Shown: piece by piece, positions 59,606-64,000 of the stretch
Position numbering within the stretch: position 1 is the stretch's first letter
How the letters are laid out: every line of letters begins with the position of its first letter
From: Microbacterium oleivorans
Lineage (GTDB): Bacteria > Actinomycetota > Actinomycetes > Actinomycetales > Microbacteriaceae
Length of the DNA stretch: 64,000 nt
Direction of reading: 5' to 3'
NCBI RefSeq assembly: GCF_001691565.1
Contig: NZ_MAYO01000003.1
Location: 1,774,766 to 1,838,765 of the forward strand
Notes under the pieces: model-generated
The model's input: the letters and a program-made list of their open reading frames with translations, nothing else
Told to the model about the DNA's origin: nothing
The model's database searches: none
Program-made: the position numbers and the translations under genes

Positions 59606-60951
59606 GCCGCGACCTCCTTCCGGAACAGGGCGAGCTGCGTGGGGGCGCCGTGGTCGGCATCCGCCTCACCGACGGGACGGTACGAAACGGTGTAGCCGTG
59701 ACGGGCGGCGACCCCCTCGGCCCAGTCGCGGAACTCGTCGCGCGTCCACTCGAAGCGGTGGTCGTCGTGACGGAACGCGCCCACGGGCAGGTCGGGGTAG
59801 AGGACGTTGTAGTCCGCGTTGGGCGTCGTGACGACGACCGCGTCGGGTGCGGCCGACGCGAAGACGGCGTCTTCGAGCGCGCCGAGCCTCGACGGGTCGA
59901 CGTGTTCGACGACCTCCATGAGCACCATCGCGTCGAAACCGCGCAGCCGCTCGTCGCGGTAGACGACCGAGCCGTGGAGCAGCTCGATGCGCTCTCGCTC
60001 GGCATCGGATGCCTCGGCGAGCCGCAGCATCCGTGCGGCCTGGTCGAGCGAGCGGGCCGAGACATCGACGCCGACGATCTTGGTGAAGGAGCGGTCCTTC
60101 GCGAGGCGGGCGAGGAGGGCTCCGGGGCCGCAGCCCATGTCGACGACGCGGTGCGCGCCGACGTCCGCGAGCGCGGCGAGGACCGCGTCGGCACGATGCT
60201 GGCGGAGCGGCGTCGGGCGGTCCTCGGGAGCGGGCTCGTCCAGCAGGGCGCGCTGGTGCACGAGGTAGCGGCGCGTGATCAGGTCGCGCTCGGGGTGCTC
60301 GGCGAGCCATCCCTCGCCGGCGCGCTCGAGCTTGCCGATCTCGTCGTCGCCGACCCAGTAGTGCTTCGCGTCGTCGAGGACGGGGAGGAGAACGTACAGC
60401 TGGCGCAGCGCCTCGGCGAGCCTGACTTCCCCGGTCAGGACGACCGAGCTGTAGCGCGAGTCACCCCACTCCGGGTGATCGTCGTCGAGGGTGATGCGAG
60501 TCTGCTGGACGGCCCACCCGCAGGGTTCGAACAGCCGGCGCACGAGGTCATCGTCGCCGCGGGCTGACACGACCGGGATCTCGATGCGCAGAGGCAGAGC
60601 GGATGCCGCCAACTCGGGGTACGAGTCGCTCCGCCCGGTCATCGCGGTGCGGAAGACCGTCCCGATCGCGACGGCGAGCATGCTCGAGGCGACGTACGGG
60701 CGGTCGTTGACGTAATGACCCAGGGCCCCGGCATCCCCTCGGAACCGCTTGTTGCGGACGAGCGCGATCGGATCGACCTCGAGCATGACCGCGACGGTGC
60801 ACCGCTCGGGGGTCGCCTCGGGATAGAAGACGTGGATGTCGCCGACCGGCGCCGAGAAGGTCTGCACCTTGGCGGGGTGCTTGTGCACCAGGAAGCCGAG
60901 CGCGGTCGCATCCTGACCGTCCGTCGGCGCATAGGTCACCGTCGCGAGCAT
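59602..60951 (-). CDS. hen1: 3'-terminal RNA ribose 2'-O-methyltransferase Hen1
   Basis: A 449-residue protein. Its N-terminal half is the Pnkp-activating domain (LATVTYAPTDGQDATALGFL, FYPEATPERCTVAVMLEVDP, VASSMLAVAI); the C-terminal half is a class I methyltransferase with VVDMGCGPGALLARLA (SAM site), VLMEVVEHVDPSRL (E-E-H metal ligands) and TTPNADYNVLYP. It adds the 2'-O-methyl group to the 3' end before ligation by Pnkp. The ATG has GGGGGAGG 5 nt upstream, and TAGAGT (60987-60982, minus) is a fair -10 box, giving a short leader. Confidence 0.95.
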   Translation of the reverse strand: MLATVTYAPTDGQDATALGFLVHKHPAKVQTFSAPVGDIHVFYPEATPERCTVAVMLEVDPIALVRNKRFRGDAGALGHYVNDRPYVASSMLAVAIGTVFRTAMTGRSDSYPELAASALPLRIEIPVVSARGDDDLVRRLFEPCGWAVQQTRITLDDDHPEWGDSRYSSVVLTGEVRLAEALRQLYVLLPVLDDAKHYWVGDDEIGKLERAGEGWLAEHPERDLITRRYLVHQRALLDEPAPEDRPTPLRQHRADAVLAALADVGAHRVVDMGCGPGALLARLAKDRSFTKIVGVDVSARSLDQAARMLRLAEASDAERERIELLHGSVVYRDERLRGFDAMVLMEVVEHVDPSRLGALEDAVFASAAPDAVVVTTPNADYNVLYPDLPVGAFRHDDHRFEWTRDEFRDWAEGVAARHGYTVSYRPVGEADADHGAPTQLALFRKEVAA

Positions 60952-61005
60952 CGTCGCCTCCCCCGTCGTGGCATCCGACTCACTCTAGGGCGGCGGGCCT
61001 GGTCT

Positions 61006-61062
61006 CGACCCGACGCGATCTGCGCTGACCGTGCGCGGATGGATGCCGTTCGCGTCGGCTCG
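61006..61062. repeat. Palindromic intergenic repeat, copy 2
   Basis: CGACCCGACGCGA (61006-61018) pairs with TCGCGTCGGCTCG (61050-61062) with one mismatch. The 57 bp align without gaps to copies 1 and 3, most strongly in the arms. Confidence 0.65.
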
Positions 61063-61102
61063 CCCTGGTCCCGGCCGGGAGCACGCCGCTAGGGTCGGGG
61101 CT

Positions 61103-61483
61103 ATGACCGCCGTCACCGCGTCCGAGGCCCGTCCCGTCGCACGCCGTCGCTACCGACCGACCCGGTGGACCGTGCTCGTCGCCGGCGTGGTGGTCGTCCC
61201 GCTCGCGCTGATGCTCGTCTTCAACAGCTGGGGCCCGCTGACGGAGGAGTCCGCCGTGCGCATGGCCTTCGCCCAGGTCGCGGGCCAGACCGTCGCGATC
61301 CTCAGCGCTCTCGCCTTCGTCGTCCTGACGATCCGCCGCGGCCTCGATTGGGCCGCCACCGCGGGTGCCCTTCTCGTCGCGGCTCTCGTCATCTCCTGGT
61401 CGGCCGCCGCGATCGATCGCGCGGCAGGCGACCTGGTCGATCGGATCGCCACCGTCCAGAGCGTGTCGCTGCTGGAGGGCTGA
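61103..61483 (+). CDS. Small membrane protein
   Basis: A 126-residue protein with three hydrophobic segments (about residues 22-43, 57-78 and 84-103) separated by short charged loops. Family not recognised. The ATG at 61103 is preceded by TAGGGT (61090-61095) with 7 nt spacing, so it is likely leaderless. The gene ends before a bidirectional terminator shared with tRNA-Ser. Confidence 0.75.
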   Translation: MTAVTASEARPVARRRYRPTRWTVLVAGVVVVPLALMLVFNSWGPLTEESAVRMAFAQVAGQTVAILSALAFVVLTIRRGLDWAATAGALLVAALVISWSAAAIDRAAGDLVDRIATVQSVSLLEG

Positions 61484-61502
61484 CGTCCGCCGAGAGAAAC
61501 AG

Positions 61503-61528
61503 AAAACCCCCGCATCAGCAGGGGTTTT
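61503..61528. terminator. Bidirectional terminator between the small membrane protein and tRNA-Ser
   Basis: AAAACCCCCGC (61503-61513), loop ATCA, and GCAGGGGTTTT (61518-61528) form an 11-bp stem with one wobble, flanked by A- and T-rich ends on both strands. It is the clearest intrinsic terminator of the window and serves both convergent units. Confidence 0.8.
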
Positions 61529-61530
61529 CA

Positions 61531-61621
61531 TGGCGGTGACGGTGGGATTTGAACCCACGGTAGGGGGTTACCCTACACAACTTTTCGAGAGTTGCACCTT
61601 CGGCCGCTCGGACACGTCACC
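61531..61621 (-). tRNA. tRNA-Ser (CGA anticodon)
   Basis: The minus strand folds as a class II tRNA with acceptor arms GGTGACG/CGTCACC, D-loop sequence GAGCGGCC, anticodon stem CAACT/AGTTG with loop CTCGAAA (anticodon CGA, serine UCG), a long variable arm and the T-loop GGTTCAAATCC. The discriminator base is G and CCA is encoded (61533-61531). Length 91 nt with CCA. Confidence 0.96.
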
Positions 61622-61716
61622 GTCGTCCAGCTTACGACACGAGAGCGGATGCCGCGAACCGAGCCTCGTCACGCCTCGCCGACTCGACAAACGGGCGGAC
61701 GGGTACTCGCCGACCT

Positions 61717-61773
61717 CGACCCGACGCGAACTGTCGTTTCACTTCCGGGATGACGACAGGTCCCGTCGGCTCG
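61717..61773. repeat. Palindromic intergenic repeat, copy 3
   Basis: TCGACCCGACGCGA (61716-61729) faces TCCCGTCGGCTCGA (61761-61774), and the inner CTGTCG/CGACAG arms pair. The 57 bp align without gaps to copies 1 and 2; several differences are compensatory, preserving the stem. Confidence 0.65.
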
Positions 61774-61812
61774 AGCCCCCGCTGACCCCCAGCCCGGGCG
61801 TAACGTGAGCCT

Positions 61813-63192
61813 GTGAACGCTCCGACGACATCCCCCCGGTTCGGGCTGATCGTCGCGATCGCAGCCCTCGCCTCGGCGGTCGCGTTCCTCGACGGCACGG
61901 TCGTCAACGTCGCACTCCCCGCCATCCGCGATGAGCTGGGCGGTGGACTGTCCACGCAGCAGTGGGCGGTGGATGCCTATCTCCTCACTCTGAGCTCCCT
62001 CATCCTGTTCGCGGGGTCGGTGAGCGACGCGTTCGGTCGCGTGCTCGTCCTCCGGATCGGGCTGATCGGCTTCGGGATCGCGTCGATCGGCGTCGGTCTC
62101 GCACCCGATCCGGTCGTACTGATCATCGCGCGGGCCCTGCAGGGCGCCGCGGGCGCATTCCTCGTACCGAGCTCGCTCGCCCTCATCACGTCGCTGCTGA
62201 ACGGACCGGCGCAGGCCCGGGCGATCGGCCAATGGACCGCGTGGACGACGGCCGCCAACCTCGCCGGCCCCCTCATCGGCGGCCTCTTCGTCGACCTGCT
62301 GTCGTGGCGGTTCGCATTCCTCGTCAACATCCTCCCGATCGTCGTGACGTTCGTCCTCCTGTCCCGCCTCGGCCACGTCGACCACCGCCGCGACGACGCG
62401 CACATCGACCTCGTGAGCGCGGCCCTGTGCACCCTGGGCCTCGGCGGCATCGTCTTCGCGCTCATCGAACAGCCGAACCTGGGGTGGGCGCATCCGGCGA
62501 TCTGGATGCCGCTGGCCGCCGGCATCCTCCTGTTCACGGCGTTCCTGCTTCGTCAGCGCACGGTGCGCTCGCCCATCCTGCCGCTGGGGATCTTCCGCGT
62601 CCGGAACTTCTGGACCGGCAACCTCGCCACCTTCTTCATCTACGCGGCGCTCTCGCTGAACGGTTTCGTCGTCGGGGTCTACCTGCAGCAGGGCGCGGGG
62701 CTGAGCGCGACCTTCGCCGGGCTCGCGAGCCTGCCGACGACCGTTGCTCTGATCGCGCTCAGCTCGGTTGTGGGCGGGTGGGTGAACCGGTTCGGCCCAC
62801 GCCTGTTCATGACGGTCGGCCCGCTCGTCATGGCGGTCGGCGCGCTGATGCTGCTCGCCGCCCGCGAGGACTTCGACTACTGGACTCAGGTCCTGCCGGG
62901 TCTCGTCGTCTTCGGTCTGGGGCTCGGCATCACGGTCTCGCCGCTGACGTCGACGATCCTCGGCGCTATCGGCGGCGAGCGCTCCGGCATCGCCTCGGCG
63001 ACGAACAACGCCGTCTCGCGCATCGCCGGACTCGTCGTCATCGCGATCCTCGCCGTCATCATCGGCGGCGCGCTGGACCTCGACGGCTTCCACCGCGCCG
63101 CGCTCGTCACGGCCCTGCTGATGGCGGCCGGTGCGGTGGTCTCGTTCCTCGGGATCCGGAGGCCCGTCACCGCCGACGCGCAGGCCACCTGA
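61813..63192 (+). CDS. MFS exporter of the DHA2 (EmrB/QacA) type
   Basis: A 459-residue transporter with about fourteen hydrophobic segments. Hallmarks are [16 protein letters not shown] in helix 1 (motif D1 of DHA2), [18 protein letters not shown] (motif A), [20 protein letters not shown] (motif C region) and [15 protein letters not shown] near the end. Members export drugs or other amphipathic compounds by proton antiport. The GTG lies 6 nt after TAACGT (61801-61806), so it is probably leaderless. A weak hairpin (CGGATGC/GCATCCG, 63203-63225) lies between it and the next gene. Confidence 0.9.
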   Translation: MNAPTTSPRFGLIVAIAALASAVAFLDGTVVNVALPAIRDELGGGLSTQQWAVDAYLLTLSSLILFAGSVSDAFGRVLVLRIGLIGFGIASIGVGLAPDPVVLIIARALQGAAGAFLVPSSLALITSLLNGPAQARAIGQWTAWTTAANLAGPLIGGLFVDLLSWRFAFLVNILPIVVTFVLLSRLGHVDHRRDDAHIDLVSAALCTLGLGGIVFALIEQPNLGWAHPAIWMPLAAGILLFTAFLLRQRTVRSPILPLGIFRVRNFWTGNLATFFIYAALSLNGFVVGVYLQQGAGLSATFAGLASLPTTVALIALSSVVGGWVNRFGPRLFMTVGPLVMAVGALMLLAAREDFDYWTQVLPGLVVFGLGLGITVSPLTSTILGAIGGERSGIASATNNAVSRIAGLVVIAILAVIIGGALDLDGFHRAALVTALLMAAGAVVSFLGIRRPVTADAQAT

Positions 63193-63245
63193 TTTCCACG
63201 GCCGGATGCGGGCCTGCGGCATCCGTCGACTGCCACACTGGCGGT

Positions 63246-64000
63246 ATGAGCGTCATCGAGAACTCGAAACTGACCGTCGTCGGCGCGGGCGCCGTCGGAT
63301 CGAGCGTCGCCTACGCCGCCCTCATTCGCGGATCGGCCCGGCACGTCGCCCTGTACGACATTGCTGCGGAGAAGGTCGAGGCCGAGGTCCTCGACCTCGC
63401 CCACGGCGCGCAGTTCACCGGATCGAGCGACATCTCCGGCGGCTCGGACGTCTCGGTCGCCGCGGGTTCCCACGTCGTCGTCATCACCGCGGGGGCTAAG
63501 CAGAACCCCGGGCAGACCCGCACCGAGCTCGCCGGAGTGAACGCCGGCATCCTCAAGCGGATGCTGCCCGAGCTGCTCGAGGTCGCCCCGAACGCGGTCT
63601 ACGTCATCGTCACGAACCCGTGCGACGTGCTCACGGTCATCGGGCAGGAGGTCACCGGGCTGCCGCCCGAGCGGATCTTCGCCTCGGGCACCGTGCTCGA
63701 CACGTCGCGCCTGCGGTGGAAGCTCGCCCAGCGTGCGGGGGTGTCGACCTCGAGCGTCCACGCCTACATCGTCGGCGAGCACGGCGACACCGAGTTCCCG
63801 CACTGGTCGCGCGCGACGATCGGCACCGTGCCGATCCTCGACTGGCAGCCGCTCGACGGCCAGCCGCCGTTCACGGCCCTGGAGCTCGACCGTATCGCCG
63901 TCGATGTGCGGGATGCCGCCTACACGGTCATCCGCGGCAAGGGAGCGACGAACTACGCGATCGGCCTGTCGAGCGCCCGGATCGTCGAAGCGATCCTCGG
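63246..64000 (+). CDS. ldh: L-lactate dehydrogenase, 3' end outside the window
   Basis: The first 251 residues are visible. [16 protein letters not shown] binds NAD with D38 at the end of strand 2; [14 protein letters not shown] supplies the catalytic arginine loop (R92), [10 protein letters not shown] and [11 protein letters not shown] the active-site residues, and VGEHGDTEF contains the catalytic H179. This combination identifies L-lactate rather than malate dehydrogenase. The ATG lies 6 nt after CACACT, suggesting a leaderless start. The frame is open to the end of the window. Confidence 0.93.
   Translation, partial: MSVIENSKLTVVGAGAVGSSVAYAALIRGSARHVALYDIAAEKVEAEVLDLAHGAQFTGSSDISGGSDVSVAAGSHVVVITAGAKQNPGQTRTELAGVNAGILKRMLPELLEVAPNAVYVIVTNPCDVLTVIGQEVTGLPPERIFASGTVLDTSRLRWKLAQRAGVSTSSVHAYIVGEHGDTEFPHWSRATIGTVPILDWQPLDGQPPFTALELDRIAVDVRDAAYTVIRGKGATNYAIGLSSARIVEAIL

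Noticed and set aside
54573..59695. Two plus-strand open frames of more than 800 codons
   Set aside because: They are antisense to the TreS-like and Pnkp genes, both of which carry unmistakable catalytic motifs on the minus strand.

Overview
The window is one contiguous piece of a high-GC actinobacterial chromosome, most likely Microbacterium or a close relative in the Microbacteriaceae. This is inferred from a base composition near 70% GC, many GTG starts, LAxTG rather than LPXTG sorting signals, apparently leaderless promoters (TANNNT about 6-7 nt before the start codon), a Pnkp/Hen1 RNA-repair pair, DUF1540 and DUF3072 proteins, and maltokinase with a TreS-like enzyme. No transposase, integrase, phage gene, CRISPR array or rRNA was seen. 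There is one tRNA, tRNA-Ser(CGA).

From about 2 to 49 kb the window is dominated by a large cell-surface polysaccharide locus of the Wzx/Wzy type. It opens with a LuxR-type ATPase regulator (2240-4693). A minus-strand pair follows: a LAxTG surface protein and a DUF4012 protein (7387 down to 4944). Then comes a 633-bp gene-free region with paired palindromic operators and a long train of hairpins. The plus operon 8021-13408 starts chain assembly (CpsE/WbaP-like phosphoglycosyltransferase, WecG/TagA/CpsF) and also carries a membrane protein, an MFS transporter and a TolB-like protein. A second plus operon (13869-18352) holds five genes overlapping by 4-7 nt: GT2, CE4 deacetylase, ATP-grasp ligase, PHP hydrolase and a rhamnosyltransferase-like GT. 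Convergent to it, a minus operon (23510 to 18364) holds two GT4 enzymes, two Wzz-like proteins and the Wzy/O-antigen-ligase-like polymerase.

From 23654 to 25962 two GTs run on plus. They meet a 13.6-kb minus operon (39615 to 25991) with a GT2, a 1651-residue secreted DUF4082 protein, Gfo/Idh dehydrogenase, SDR dehydratase/epimerase, two DegT aminotransferases with a PglD/NeuD acetyltransferase between them, a GT4 and the Wzx flippase. A WbpD/WlbB-like acetyltransferase is alone at 39825-40424. Together these suggest two nucleotide amino-sugar pathways, a 4-acetamido (Pgl-like) and a 3-acetamido uronate (Wbp/Wlb-like) branch. From 40.4 to 49 kb seven more glycosyltransferases lie in three transcription units, giving about fifteen GTs besides the initiating transferase.

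From 47 to 64 kb the content is ordinary chromosome. It includes a 41-codon DHFR/RibD remnant, a GNAT enzyme, a 5'-truncated APC permease abutting a CYP152-type P450, maltokinase, a TreS-like GH13 protein, DUF3072, Pnkp and Hen1, tRNA-Ser, a DHA2-type MFS exporter and an L-lactate dehydrogenase running off the end. Three gapless copies of a 57-bp palindromic intergenic repeat lie at 57.0, 61.0 and 61.7 kb.

The most unusual signals are non-coding. They are the structured leader and paired operators before the EPS operon, a family of T-rich G-run elements (TTTTGGGGGA type) confined to gene borders of the polysaccharide locus, and the palindromic repeat family. All similarity statements come from reading motifs by eye; no database search was run.
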